From Scatosoma sp045533485 (GTDB lineage Bacteria; Bacillota; Clostridia; Christensenellales; Borkfalkiaceae), in NCBI GenBank assembly GCA_045533485.1, contig JAZSHX010000046.1:1-64000 (forward strand): 64,000 bases of DNA, given 5' to 3'. The stretch's first letter is position 1, and every line of letters starts with the position of its first letter. A model generated the notes under the pieces. The model made no database searches. It saw nothing but the letters and a program-made list of their open reading frames with translations, and was not told the DNA's origin. The position numbers were made by a program, and so were the translations under genes. Shown here in pieces: positions 7,400-16,295 of the stretch.

Positions 7400-9865
7400 T
7401 TATCCGTTTACGGCATATTTTGTTTTCAATGCGGCAATCGTCGTGTCTTCTTCGATTGCATACAGCGTATCCAGCGTCAACGCTTTACCAAATTGACCGT
7501 ACAAGACGATAGAACCGCTAAACGCATCTTCCGCAAACGCTTGCGATACCGTTTTCGATACGCTGAGCACTTGTTCGCCCGTTTGTCTGTCAATTACGTA
7601 CAGCTCAATCGTACAGCCCGTAGCAGACCCTGCGGAAAAACCTGCAATCAATCGGTATTGTTTATTTGCATTTTCTTCTTGTGCCAACGTATATACTCCC
7701 AACGGAGAATTTGCGGAAATATCCCTTCTAAACCACCCGCTTACCGTTTCGCCAAGCCAGTATGCTTTCGTCGGTCCAACAAACTGTATTCTATCATTGA
7801 TACTGCCAGTCTTATTCCAGCTGGGAACGGGAACGCCCGTGATATCCATCATACCGTTGCTGATAATCAACCCCTTATTTTGCGCCGCCGTGGCGTTGGG
7901 ATCATAGAAGATACTATTCGTTACTTCGCCGTTAAAGAAAGATAACGTCGGCATATTGTTGCCCGTGAAATCAACGACGACAAAATCACCGATACCGTAA
8001 TTTCCGTTATATGCGATATACGCCATATCGTGCCCCACGCCATAATCAGGCGCTTTCGTCGCTTCCCTAGAGTGCGTCCCTGCCGCCAACACCGTTTTCT
8101 TATCGGCGGAAATAGAGCTTAAATGATAGAAGCTTACGTTATTTGTCTGCATCCATTGATACATGTTTGCCGGTATATCCGCAACCTGCACTTTTATGCT
8201 GCTGTTTGCATTAACGCCGTCACTGTAAAGCAACGTATATTCCCCTGCCTTTGTGAAAGCAATCGTCGAAGACGAAACTTGCGTTACGTTCCCATCAGGG
8301 TCGGTAAGTTGCAATTTCCAAGCAGCGCCCGAAGCAGGCGCAATATAATCGAAAACGTTAACAACCACGCCCACGCCCACCGAAGTGGGTGCGTCTTGCA
8401 AAAACTTAGACGGACTAAAATATTTGGTTTTCAATGCTTGCAGGGTTGTATCTTCTTCCACGCCGTACAGCTTATCAATCGTCAACGCTTTACCAAATTG
8501 CCCGTATAATGCAATTTTACCTTTGAACATATCTTCCGTAAAGGTAATTTCACCGCTCTTATTGTTGTAAATATTCGACGTGTTTGTCAAGTTGAAGGAA
8601 TACGTGTCCACTTCCAACATATTCGTCATATCGATAACGTACATTTCAAACGTGAGCTGCGTTTCCGTACCTTTGCTAAACCCTGCAATAACCCGATATT
8701 TCCTATTTTCGTTTTGTTCTTGCGTAAGTGTGTACATACTCATCGGGTGGGGACGAAGCGCATGCGTAGCGCGGATAAATCCGTCTTGGTCGAAACTTAA
8801 TTGATACGCTTTATTCGGCCCATACAAACACAGTCTGGCGTTCATATGCGTTTCCGTATGCCATGCGTTAACGGGCAAGCCCTTATTCGTCGTCCAGCCG
8901 TTCGCAATCAAGAACCCTTTATTTTGCGCTTCCGTTGCGTTTTCGTCCCAGTATACCGTGTTAGTGATTTCGTCGCCAAAGAACAGCATATACGGCATAT
9001 TATTGCCCGTAAATTCAAACACCACATAATCCCCGATCCCGTATTCATTATTGAAAGATAAGTACGGTAACGTACGCGTTATCGGTTTGTTCAATTCGTC
9101 AGGATGGGCGGTATCGTTCTTGGTATGTGCGCCGCCTTCCAGCACTACGTTTTGTCCGCTTGCCAAACGCAAAGCCCCGTCTACCGTGACGTTGTTGCTT
9201 TCCATCCAAGCAACCATATCTTCGTCAATGTAACGCACTTCTACCAGCTGCGAAAGCGCGTATATTTGCCCGTCTTCGGTTTCAATATGGAATTTGAACA
9301 CGTGGGGATCTCCTTGAGTAAACGTCCAACTGGTTTGGTTGGTAAGATCCGTCGTTATATCATTCACCGTCACGCTATCCATTACCATTTTCCAAGGATA
9401 GTACGATTTAGCGGCAATATTCATAGCATTAAAATACTCTTCAAACGACAATTCGTAGCCCGTGTCGTATACAGTGTTCACAAGCGTATATTCCCACGTC
9501 AATCTGGGTGCAGTGACGGTAAGCTCAAACGAATTGCTTCCGGCAAATTCCCCTTCTTCTACCGTATACGTAACGGTATACACACCCGGTTCTTCCGGTT
9601 CCCAGTATCTGCTTTTGGTGATATCGATAAAATATTCCCCTTTGCGAATAGTCACCGTATACGCACTGTCGGCAACACGTTTTATGTACGCGTCCACTTC
9701 AAGACCGTCACCCAGCTCAATTTCCTTATCAATACCTTTTAGAAATTGCGGTCCTTCGCTCTCCTGCTCTCCGCCGTTTAGCAAATTACACCCCCCAAAA
9801 AGCACGACCGAAGCCATAACGCTTATGGAAAAAACACTTAACAACAGCTTTCTAATTTTCTTCAT
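7400..9865 (-). CDS. Large lipoprotein with tandemly duplicated domain, 821 aa
   Basis: A lipoprotein signal (residues 1-26, LFGGC, lipid Cys 26) is followed by two Ig-like beta domains (about 40-210) and then two copies of a domain of about 250 residues (about 216-485 and 575-815), separated by another Ig-like segment. The copies share YGIGDxVVxxFTGNNMP, a segment ending in AQNKG, and the ending LYGQFGKALTxDxLY. The duplicated domain looks like a beta-sandwich of the carbohydrate-binding or concanavalin type, but I cannot name the family. It is the first gene of the minus-strand cluster and sits opposite the AraC regulator, so it is probably a surface glycan-binding component. Start supported by AAGGAG at spacing 9. 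Confidence 0.85.
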   Translation of the reverse strand: MKKIRKLLLSVFSISVMASVVLFGGCNLLNGGEQESEGPQFLKGIDKEIELGDGLEVDAYIKRVADSAYTVTIRKGEYFIDITKSRYWEPEEPGVYTVTYTVEEGEFAGSNSFELTVTAPRLTWEYTLVNTVYDTGYELSFEEYFNAMNIAAKSYYPWKMVMDSVTVNDITTDLTNQTSWTFTQGDPHVFKFHIETEDGQIYALSQLVEVRYIDEDMVAWMESNNVTVDGALRLASGQNVVLEGGAHTKNDTAHPDELNKPITRTLPYLSFNNEYGIGDYVVFEFTGNNMPYMLFFGDEITNTVYWDENATEAQNKGFLIANGWTTNKGLPVNAWHTETHMNARLCLYGPNKAYQLSFDQDGFIRATHALRPHPMSMYTLTQEQNENRKYRVIAGFSKGTETQLTFEMYVIDMTNMLEVDTYSFNLTNTSNIYNNKSGEITFTEDMFKGKIALYGQFGKALTIDKLYGVEEDTTLQALKTKYFSPSKFLQDAPTSVGVGVVVNVFDYIAPASGAAWKLQLTDPDGNVTQVSSSTIAFTKAGEYTLLYSDGVNANSSIKVQVADIPANMYQWMQTNNVSFYHLSSISADKKTVLAAGTHSREATKAPDYGVGHDMAYIAYNGNYGIGDFVVVDFTGNNMPTLSFFNGEVTNSIFYDPNATAAQNKGLIISNGMMDITGVPVPSWNKTGSINDRIQFVGPTKAYWLGETVSGWFRRDISANSPLGVYTLAQEENANKQYRLIAGFSAGSATGCTIELYVIDRQTGEQVLSVSKTVSQAFAEDAFSGSIVLYGQFGKALTLDTLYAIEEDTTIAALKTKYAVNG

Positions 9866-9895
9866 TTCCCTTTTCTCCTTTATGGAAGTATTTTC

Positions 9896-9924
9896 ATTTT
9901 AACACACCTTTTTTGCATAGTCAA
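9896..9924 (-). promoter_or_regulatory. Promoter of the lipoprotein/GH-like cluster
   Basis: On the minus strand, -35 TTGACT (9919-9924) and -10 TAAAAT (9896-9901) are separated by exactly 17 bp. The predicted start near 9889 gives a 5' leader of about 25 bases containing AAGGAG. Confidence 0.75.
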
Positions 9925-9964
9925 TCATAAAATTTACTATCTTGTTCTTAAAACTTACTGTTTT
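9925..9964 (+). promoter_or_regulatory. Candidate AraC operator, 21-bp-spaced direct repeat
   Basis: Two 19-base direct repeats (9925-9943 and 9946-9964) match at 15 of 19 positions, consensus TCWTAAAAYTTACTNTNTT. They start 21 bp apart, two helical turns, as expected for tandem AraC-family half-sites. They lie between the two divergent -35 boxes, abutting the minus-strand one. A weaker resemblance (TCATAAAGTTTA) occurs just after the araC gene near 10935. Confidence 0.6.
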
Positions 9965-9968
9965 TTCA

Positions 9969-9997
9969 TTGACTTTTTTCCATTTTTGGGGTATAAT
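9969..9997 (+). promoter_or_regulatory. Promoter of the araC-type gene
   Basis: -35 TTGACT (9969-9974) and a perfect -10 TATAAT (9992-9997) with a 17-bp spacer. The predicted start at about 10004-10005 coincides with the ATG at 10005, implying a leaderless mRNA. Confidence 0.75.
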
Positions 9998-10004
9998 GGG
10001 AACT

Positions 10005-10922
10005 ATGGAAAAAACAATCACCTTTTATCGATCAAAAATCGGTCTACATTTTCAACACCTGTTATTAACCCCTGAAAGCGATGAAACGGAAAAGCCAACG
10101 CTAAAATCCAGCCATATGCACGAAATCGTTTTGCTGTTGGCTGGATCGGGGAAATACGTAGTGGACGGGCAATACTATCCGTTATCACCCTTGGATATGC
10201 TGATTATCAACGCAGGCGAAACGCAGGCATTGTATGATATTGACACCAGTCAACCGTATGAATATATATTTCTTCGCTTTGAACCAAATCTTTTCCCATC
10301 GTTTAATGATTTTAATTTATTTGCCGCGTTTAACGGTGCAAAAGCGTTTGCGCACGTTATCCCAAAGGCTTTCACGGAAAAATATAAGCTTGCGGAATAT
10401 ATAAAAGAAATGGAAGAGATATGCCAAAGCAAAAGCATCTACACCGACGTTTATTTCATTTCAAAAATAATGCACACGGCAACCATACTCAACGATTGTG
10501 CAGAAGAGCTTATTTCTTTGCAGGACGACCGCATAGCAAAGCCCGCCCGTGTCAATCAGTTATCGCATCGTTGTATTCAATATATCAATGAACATATCAC
10601 AGAGCCTTTAACTGTACACGATTTAGCAAAAGCTTTGAACGTGAGCGTATCGCATATCCATAACACCTTCAAACAGCAAACGCATACCACCGTACCCAAT
10701 TATATATTTAATCAAAAAATGCAGTTGGCGCAAAAATTGCTTACACAAGGAAATCCGCCGCAAACGGTCGCAAAAATGCTTGGATATGAATATTATTCCA
10801 CGTTTTATTACAACTATAAAAAACGCTTCCATATGAAACCAAAAGCGTTTGTCAATTTGAACAGACAGCTTTACGATTCCGACCGCGATTGCATGATCAA
10901 TTTAGGAAACAAGAAACCTTAA
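10005..10922 (+). CDS. AraC-family transcriptional regulator, 305 aa
   Basis: The N-terminal half is an AraC-type cupin sensor (HMHEIVLLLAGSGKYVVDGQ, SPLDMLIINAGE). The C-terminal third holds two helix-turn-helix motifs: LTVHDLAKALNVSVSHIHNTFKQ, then QTVAKMLGYEYYSTFYYNYKKRF, ending at MKPKAF as usual for the family. I chose ATG 10005 because the -10 box lies inside any longer frame. The mRNA would then begin at or next to the start codon. Divergent orientation to the lipoprotein/GH-like cluster and the direct repeat between them make it the likely sugar-responsive activator of that cluster, and probably of itself. The inducer is unknown. Confidence 0.92.
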   Translation: MEKTITFYRSKIGLHFQHLLLTPESDETEKPTLKSSHMHEIVLLLAGSGKYVVDGQYYPLSPLDMLIINAGETQALYDIDTSQPYEYIFLRFEPNLFPSFNDFNLFAAFNGAKAFAHVIPKAFTEKYKLAEYIKEMEEICQSKSIYTDVYFISKIMHTATILNDCAEELISLQDDRIAKPARVNQLSHRCIQYINEHITEPLTVHDLAKALNVSVSHIHNTFKQQTHTTVPNYIFNQKMQLAQKLLTQGNPPQTVAKMLGYEYYSTFYYNYKKRFHMKPKAFVNLNRQLYDSDRDCMINLGNKKP

Positions 10923-11260
10923 CCGTTTTTTCATCATAAAGTTTATACTTTTCATTTATGTTTGACATAATTTTCCGCGGTAACACTGCTTCAATAAAGC
11001 TGATTTTTAATAAATACCATCCAAAATCACCATAGTTGTGCCATACAAACGCAAGGCGTCTTCTCCCCCATTTTTATTATAGAAGATATGAAATGCATTT
11101 CAAACTGCATAAAAAATATAGAAATTTCCCCCACAATCTTCCCCACGATTTACTCCGTGGCAATCAAAAATATACAAAAATACACGATTTAGTGCGTTTT
11201 ATTCACTAAATCGTGCATAATTGTGAATGGACGATAAAAAAGATATTTTCAAGAGTTTCT
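10923..11260. other. AT-rich intergenic region with one 12-bp inverted repeat
   Basis: No gene is visible here. A perfect 12-bp inverted repeat (11183-11194 with 11204-11215, loop 9) has a short T-rich stretch on its minus-strand side and could be a weak terminator. A TTGACA at 10952 has no matching -10 box. Confidence 0.5.
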
Positions 11261-11450
11261 GTATGGACTTGAATCCACGTACCAAATCACGCCGAAAGGC
11301 GTGTATGGAATCAATGCAAAGCATTGTATGGAATCCGTTGCAAGACGGTATGGAATCAAGCCGCAGAAAATACCCCTTCGGTGATGCCATGCGCCTACGG
11401 CGATACCATACACGCTTACGCATGATTCCATACCAAGCCTGCGGCTTGAA
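11261..11450. repeat. Array of small hairpins separated by GTATGGAATC
   Basis: Three direct copies of GTATGGAATC (11303-11312, 11326-11335, 11348-11357) are spaced 23 and 22 bp apart. Between them lie short palindromes: CACGCC-GAAA-GGCGTG at 11288-11303, AATGC-AAA-GCATT, and CGT-ACG. A reverse copy, GATTCCATAC, lies at 11424-11433, followed by AAGCCTGCGGCTT. AAGCCGCAG after the third copy can pair with CTGCGGCTT near 11440. The layout suggests a folded RNA or a non-autonomous repeat element, not coding sequence. Confidence 0.65.
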
Positions 11451-11451
11451 T

Positions 11452-11487
11452 AAAAAATTCGACAAGCCGAAACTTGTCGAATTTTTT
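11452..11487 (-). terminator. Rho-independent terminator after tRNA-Gln
   Basis: A perfect 15-bp inverted repeat (11452-11466 with 11473-11487, 6-base loop) carries a T-run on its 3' side in the minus direction. It directly follows the encoded CCA of the tRNA. Confidence 0.85.
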
Positions 11488-11561
11488 GGCTGGGGCGAAG
11501 TGATTCGAACACCCGAATGACGGAGTCAGAGTCCGTTGCCTTACCGCTTGGCGACGCCCCA
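11487..11561 (-). tRNA. tRNA-Gln (anticodon CUG)
   Basis: A 75-base cloverleaf. The acceptor stem has seven perfect pairs starting with U1-A72, as usual for glutamine tRNAs. The anticodon stem is ACGGA/UCCGU with loop CUCUGAC, giving anticodon CUG (codon CAG). The T-loop is UUCGAAU, and a genomic GCCA 3' end is encoded. Confidence 0.93.
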
Positions 11562-11583
11562 AAATATATTGTAACTGTGTGTT

Positions 11584-11612
11584 ATTTTATCAAACTTTTC
11601 TTGATTTTGCAA
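11584..11612 (-). promoter_or_regulatory. Promoter of tRNA-Gln
   Basis: On the minus strand, TTGCAA (11607-11612) and TAAAAT (11584-11589) are 17 bp apart, placing the start about 16 bases before the tRNA 5' end. Confidence 0.6.
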
Positions 11613-11723
11613 GCGTTTTTCCTGCGCTTTACGCTCTTTTTTGTTTTTTCGTCAAAAAAACTTGCAACTTGTCATTTTTTCTCGCGCATTTTTTTATATG
11701 ATATAACAAAAAGGGAGATTTTT

Positions 11724-12311
11724 ATGTTACTTAGCGACCTTGTCCATAAAACCGTTTACTCTGGCATTACCCCCAAAGGCAAATGCGTCGGCATCGGCAT
11801 TTCCTTAAAAACATACGCAGCAAAATACTTGCTTTGCGCATCGTTATCTCAAAACGCAACGCACACGGATTTTTGCGTCAACGCATCCGCCATCGACGAA
11901 ATTGACGACGGCATTTATTTGACGCACCTGCGCCCCACCTTTCCCAAAAGCTGTGCAAAATTATTTTTAGCCCACCCTATTTATCGGGAAAACGGCGAAT
12001 TTATCGGCAATGTTATGGACGCCAACATAGAAAACGGGGTAGTGACGCACCTTATAACCACACAAAACGAGCGCATCCCCACTTCTTACGTTACCGCTAT
12101 TTGCGACGCGGTTTTATTAAAAAAACAACGCCCTTATCCTATCGGTCAACGCATACCTGCCCACGCCGTTTCGCATTTTTCAAACAAAAAAGAAGATTTT
12201 GTCAATAAGACGAATTTGCGCGACGCAATCAAAAAAGGCAGCTTGATAAAGCTGACTTTAGCCCTGCCGCCTTTTTCGTTATACACCGATATAAACAGCG
12301 CGTCGTCTTAA
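11724..12311 (+). CDS. PRC-barrel-like protein, 195 aa
   Basis: ATG 11724 is preceded by GGGAG at a suitable distance; the open frame extends further upstream into the tRNA and is not used. Two segments resemble PRC-barrel beta domains: LLSDLVHKTVYSG at the N-terminus, and HPIYRENGEFIGNVMDANIENGVVTHLI at about 92-119. PRC-barrel proteins in Bacillota are often linked to sporulation or RNA-processing factors, but nothing nearby specifies the role. No signal peptide or membrane segment is seen. The stop codon overlaps the stop of the convergent gene (shared TTAA at 12308-12311). Confidence 0.7.
   Translation: MLLSDLVHKTVYSGITPKGKCVGIGISLKTYAAKYLLCASLSQNATHTDFCVNASAIDEIDDGIYLTHLRPTFPKSCAKLFLAHPIYRENGEFIGNVMDANIENGVVTHLITTQNERIPTSYVTAICDAVLLKKQRPYPIGQRIPAHAVSHFSNKKEDFVNKTNLRDAIKKGSLIKLTLALPPFSLYTDINSASS
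12151..12162 (-). repeat. Dispersed motif copy GGGCAGGTATGC
   Basis: Copy inside the PRC-barrel-like gene, on the strand opposite to coding; it is read there as RIPA. Confidence 0.6.
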
Positions 12312-12787
12312 ACCCCGTGCTTTGCCGCAAGCTTCAAAAGCCGCGAAAACACATCGTTGACTACGCGTACGTCTTTGGCGTTAAATCGCGTACGCATACT
12401 GTATTTTTTTACGCTATTTTCTAATTGCTCCATTTCCAAGCGTTCCGCCTGCGATAAAGGCGCAAACCATAATTTATGCAAAAGCGTTTGCGCATGTGCA
12501 AAAGTTAAGGGCAATTCTTCTTCCATTTCCGCATCGCTTTGAAATTGCGTATTCAATACCGTTGCCAAACGCGAACGCACGTACGTGTTTTCTCTATCGG
12601 GCAAAGCAAACTCCACCTGTCTTTCAGGCAAAAATTTACGACGACGATTTTTTATAAATAAAATCACGCGCTTGACACACCAAAAAAATATCGTTCCCAA
12701 CAAAAAGGAAAGACAAAAAAACAATAAAGCCGCATAAAAATCCCGTTCAAATAGGTTGCTAAAAGCATTTTTTAACCACAAAAACAT
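12308..12787 (-). CDS. Single-pass membrane protein of unknown function, 159 aa
   Basis: One strong hydrophobic segment (about residues 16-45, AALLFFCLSFLLGTIFFW) is followed by a basic stretch (KNRRRKF) and a soluble, charged, probably helical C-terminal half. Topology by the positive-inside rule places the C-terminal domain in the cytoplasm. I recognise no family. The gene follows addA by 61 bp, and its ribosome site (GGAGGCGGTT) can pair with AACCGCC located just after addA, so initiation might be modulated by that fold. It ends convergently with the PRC-barrel-like gene. Confidence 0.7.
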   Translation of the reverse strand: MFLWLKNAFSNLFERDFYAALLFFCLSFLLGTIFFWCVKRVILFIKNRRRKFLPERQVEFALPDRENTYVRSRLATVLNTQFQSDAEMEEELPLTFAHAQTLLHKLWFAPLSQAERLEMEQLENSVKKYSMRTRFNAKDVRVVNDVFSRLLKLAAKHGV

Positions 12788-12848
12788 AACCGCCTCCGCT
12801 TACAAGTACGTAAAGTATTGCCAAGCCAAGGCGGTTTTATTCCGTTTT

Positions 12849-15800
12849 TTACACTTCCGTTTGATAGCCTTTGCAGATATTGACAATGGTACAACGGATT
12901 TTTTCCTTTGGCACGCCTAAAATTTTAGAAACCGCCAAGCGATACAAATCCAACTGCTTTTGATAATGCGCGCGGATGGACGCTTCCGCCCTGCCCGAAT
13001 ATTTATAATCGACAATCCAAACCCCGTCGTCGTCCACGGCAAGCAAGTCAATTGCGCCTTGGAAAAGCATTTGTTCTTCTTCCGTTTTTCCTTGCAAATT
13101 TTCAAATTTTTGCGTTAAAGCATACGTATTCGCAACGGGCAAAGCCACCAAAAATTGCTGTTCCTTATACAAGCGTTTCCCCTGCAGCTGATAAAACACG
13201 TCGCAGGATAAAATTTCCACAAGCTTATCCATGCAAACGTTCGCCTGCACGCTCTTTTCGCATCTCGCATAGGCATCTTCAACAACTTCACGCAATTTAG
13301 CTTTTGATATACGCTCGCCGTCCTTTTCAAACAATAATCCAAAATCAAACGTTTCCAAAAACGCGTGATAAGCAAGCCCTGCTTCCACACTCGTATTTTC
13401 TTCCGTAAGCGTGGTAAGTTCCGCTTCCGTTTCCGCTTTCGTTTGCGCCATGGCTACGCTTATTTGCTCATTTGCCACACCCATGTCCGCGTTGATCAGC
13501 TGTGTAGCCGAACTTTTTACAGGTAAATTTTCATAACCGCTGTGCACATACTGCCACGTAAACGCCTGCATAATTTCTCTTGCCAACGCTTCGTCGGGGT
13601 GAAATACAAGCGCCGTTCGCTCCTGCTTGGGCACGTCGAACACGTCGACGTTCACCAGGTATTTTTCCCAAACGGAAAAATCGGTAAAATCTGCAAACGA
13701 ATGTGCATACCGCACGTCTTGCACTACGCTCTTTTCCTTATACAATATATGCAAAGCAAACTGTGCGCGCGTCAACGCCACGTAATACAAATTAAGTTCA
13801 TCGGAGATAGACGCGAGCTGTTCGCGCGTTTCGTGCAAGCGCCGAAGCAACGTGTCCCTTTTCAACATCTTTTCCCCGTCGTACGCTTTAGGCGCAAGCC
13901 CGAAGCTTTCTTCTACAAGCACTTCGTCCTTATCCACACCGCGGAAAGGCGCGTTGACGTTATCAATGATTACCACGGGGAATTCTAAGCCCTTAGACGC
14001 GTGCATCGTCATCACTTTCACCGAATCTTCCCCACCGTTTTCCATACATTCAATCGTGTAATCCATATCCTTGAGCTTACACAAAAATTCATGCACGCAA
14101 AGGGGACGCGCGCCCATACTTTCTTGAATAAATCTATTCATTCTCTTCAAGCACGCATTTCCGTTTTCGCGCGATAAATACTCCGCTTCCATACGCGTAT
14201 CCACGATCAATTTTGTCAAAATCTCCCCTGCGCCCAGTACAGCTGTAAGCGCACGAAGCTCCGCATAATACACATAAAACAGCCGCAACTTTACTGCAAG
14301 CGCATCATCTTCACCCATTTCCGCCGCATAGCGTTTACAAGCGCTTCTAAACAGCTTTTCCTGCGGATATTGCAAACGAATATTCGCCAAATCGTCCACC
14401 GACAATTTCCCCATAGCGGAAAGCAACGCGCTGCAAAGCGGCACGTCCTGCTCCGCATTGTCAAGCAGGGAAAGAATATCCATCAACGTTTTAATTTCGG
14501 CAAATTGACAAATATTTACCGCCGACGTTGCCGTTACGGGTATTCCGCTTTCCGCAAGCGCCGCCACCGTTTTGGCAATTTGCCCTTGCTTTTTACGCGA
14601 TAAAATGGCAATATCCGAATAGCGCACGCGACGATATTCTCCCTTGTCGGCATCGTACCAAGTTGAACCCAGTTCGCGCGCAATAATTTCTCGTATAAGC
14701 TTTACCTGCGCACTCTCTTCTTCCTGCGCTTTCTTTTCGGCGCTTGCTTTCACCGAATACACGCCCCGTCTTTCCACGGGCGCTTTTTCCGTTTCCGGTA
14801 TGCGATGCAACTGCACTCTGCCGTCGTTCAATGCATACCTGCCCCCCTTCTCCATAAAAGAATCCCTTGCATAATCCACTTGCGAAGTGGTTAAATTCAT
14901 AGCAAGAGAGAATTGCGAATTGACCGCGTCAAGCACGGCGTCGGAGCTTCTAAAATTGCGCGTCAATTTCAAATTTTCACCGCCGTTGCGCGCAAATTCC
15001 GCTTGTTTTTCTACAAAGAATTTCGATTGACTGCCGCGAAATCCGTAAATGGATTGTTTCACGTCGCCCACCAAAAACAAGTTTTTATCGCTAATTTTAC
15101 AAATGATTGCTTCCTGCACGGGGTTTACGTCTTGATATTCGTCAACGAACACGTATTTATATTTTGCGCGCAAATCGTTTGCAACGTTTTCCTTAGACAA
15201 AAGCGCCAGCGTTTTATGCTCCAAATCGTTATAATCCAAAACCCCGTAATCCGCTTTGAGCGCCGAATACTTTTCATCAAACAACGTTAAATATTTGCTA
15301 AGCGCCGCCGCCGTTTGCGCCGATTTCAAAAACGCGCCCAGCTCTTCCGCCTTATCCTGCGTCACCGCCAGCTCTTTATCGTAAATTTTTACGATTTTCT
15401 CTTTCAGCGCGGCAAGCCGTTCTATGTGCTGTAACGTTTCCGTCGCATCGTTTTTCCCTTTGCGGTTGACGGTAAATTTCGGCTTTTGCAAAGCGCACGC
15501 CCCGAAATAATCCGTACAATCGATAACGGCGCGTAACGCCGCGTGCAGCTCTCCGCAAAGCGCCACTTGCGCAGTTTTTTCAAGAGCGGTAAAATACGCC
15601 TGCTCTTCTTCTACGTAATGCAAATAATAGGCGCATTTTTCCTTCAAAAGCGATAAAAGCTGCGTACAAACGTTATCAAACGTAGCCGCGTCGTATTCCC
15701 CCGATTTACGCAAATATCCCTTATAATCAGCGTAATTACGCAAGCTTTCATATACGGAAAGGAAAATTTTTTTAAGCGTATTGTCGCTTTTTTTACGCCA

Positions 15801-16292
15801 GTAGGTAGAAAGCAGATGCTTAAACTCTTCGTCTTGACTTTGGTAACCGTCGTCGAAAAGTTGGTCAAGCGCTTCGTTTTTAAGCACTGTCGCTTCCGCG
15901 TCGTCCGTGCCGATCACACGAAAGGCGTTATCCACTTCCGCAAGGTAAAAATTCGTCTTTAACAGTTTAGAACAAAAACCGTGAATAGTAGAAATGTTCG
16001 CCGTCGCCACTTCGCCAAGCTGTTTTTTCAAGCGCACCTTCGCTTCAGGCGAGCAATCCTTATCGTTAATCGCCTTAATCAACGATTTCGCAAGCTTTTC
16101 CTTCATTTGCGATGCCGCTTTTTTGGTAAAGGTAACCGCCAAAACGTCTTGTACGTCCACGCCGCTGTATATCAAGCGAATAATTTTTTCAATCATCACC
16201 GTCGTTTTTCCACTGCCGGCGGACGCAGAAACAATGGTTTTGCCAACCGACGCAATCGCCGCGTCTTGTTCCGCTGTAAACTTCGTTGCCAT
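12849..16292 (-). CDS. addA: ATP-dependent helicase/nuclease subunit AddA
   Basis: A 1147-aa UvrD-type helicase fused to a C-terminal nuclease, which resects double-strand breaks together with AddB. Walker A ASAGSGKTT lies at about 23-31, motif II DEYQDVNP at about 390, the motif VI region is LYVALTRAQ, and the RecB-type nuclease site is GAIDLL...VDYKYSG near the C-terminus. The length is normal for AddA. It follows addB by 3 bp, forming an addB-addA operon. The gene contains one copy of the dispersed motif (14833-14846), which may matter because AddAB responds to short Chi-type sequences. Confidence 0.97.
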   Translation of the reverse strand: MATKFTAEQDAAIASVGKTIVSASAGSGKTTVMIEKIIRLIYSGVDVQDVLAVTFTKKAASQMKEKLAKSLIKAINDKDCSPEAKVRLKKQLGEVATANISTIHGFCSKLLKTNFYLAEVDNAFRVIGTDDAEATVLKNEALDQLFDDGYQSQDEEFKHLLSTYWRKKSDNTLKKIFLSVYESLRNYADYKGYLRKSGEYDAATFDNVCTQLLSLLKEKCAYYLHYVEEEQAYFTALEKTAQVALCGELHAALRAVIDCTDYFGACALQKPKFTVNRKGKNDATETLQHIERLAALKEKIVKIYDKELAVTQDKAEELGAFLKSAQTAAALSKYLTLFDEKYSALKADYGVLDYNDLEHKTLALLSKENVANDLRAKYKYVFVDEYQDVNPVQEAIICKISDKNLFLVGDVKQSIYGFRGSQSKFFVEKQAEFARNGGENLKLTRNFRSSDAVLDAVNSQFSLAMNLTTSQVDYARDSFMEKGGRYALNDGRVQLHRIPETEKAPVERRGVYSVKASAEKKAQEEESAQVKLIREIIARELGSTWYDADKGEYRRVRYSDIAILSRKKQGQIAKTVAALAESGIPVTATSAVNICQFAEIKTLMDILSLLDNAEQDVPLCSALLSAMGKLSVDDLANIRLQYPQEKLFRSACKRYAAEMGEDDALAVKLRLFYVYYAELRALTAVLGAGEILTKLIVDTRMEAEYLSRENGNACLKRMNRFIQESMGARPLCVHEFLCKLKDMDYTIECMENGGEDSVKVMTMHASKGLEFPVVIIDNVNAPFRGVDKDEVLVEESFGLAPKAYDGEKMLKRDTLLRRLHETREQLASISDELNLYYVALTRAQFALHILYKEKSVVQDVRYAHSFADFTDFSVWEKYLVNVDVFDVPKQERTALVFHPDEALAREIMQAFTWQYVHSGYENLPVKSSATQLINADMGVANEQISVAMAQTKAETEAELTTLTEENTSVEAGLAYHAFLETFDFGLLFEKDGERISKAKLREVVEDAYARCEKSVQANVCMDKLVEILSCDVFYQLQGKRLYKEQQFLVALPVANTYALTQKFENLQGKTEEEQMLFQGAIDLLAVDDDGVWIVDYKYSGRAEASIRAHYQKQLDLYRLAVSKILGVPKEKIRCTIVNICKGYQTEV
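14833..14846 (-). repeat. Dispersed motif copy GGGGGCAGGTATGC
   Basis: Copy inside addA on the coding strand, translated as GGRYA. Confidence 0.6.
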
Positions 16293-16295
16293 ACC

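Noticed and set aside
10952..10980. Promoter starting at TTGACA after araC
   Set aside because: No -10-like sequence at 16-18 bp and no gene downstream on that strand before the repeat array.
11261..11450. CRISPR array
   Set aside because: The units are themselves palindromes, the intervals are not unique spacers, only three direct copies exist and no cas genes are present.
11227..11520. Short ORFs across the hairpin array and tRNA (both strands)
   Set aside because: They run through palindromic repeats, a terminator and the tRNA; no ribosome site and no protein-like composition.
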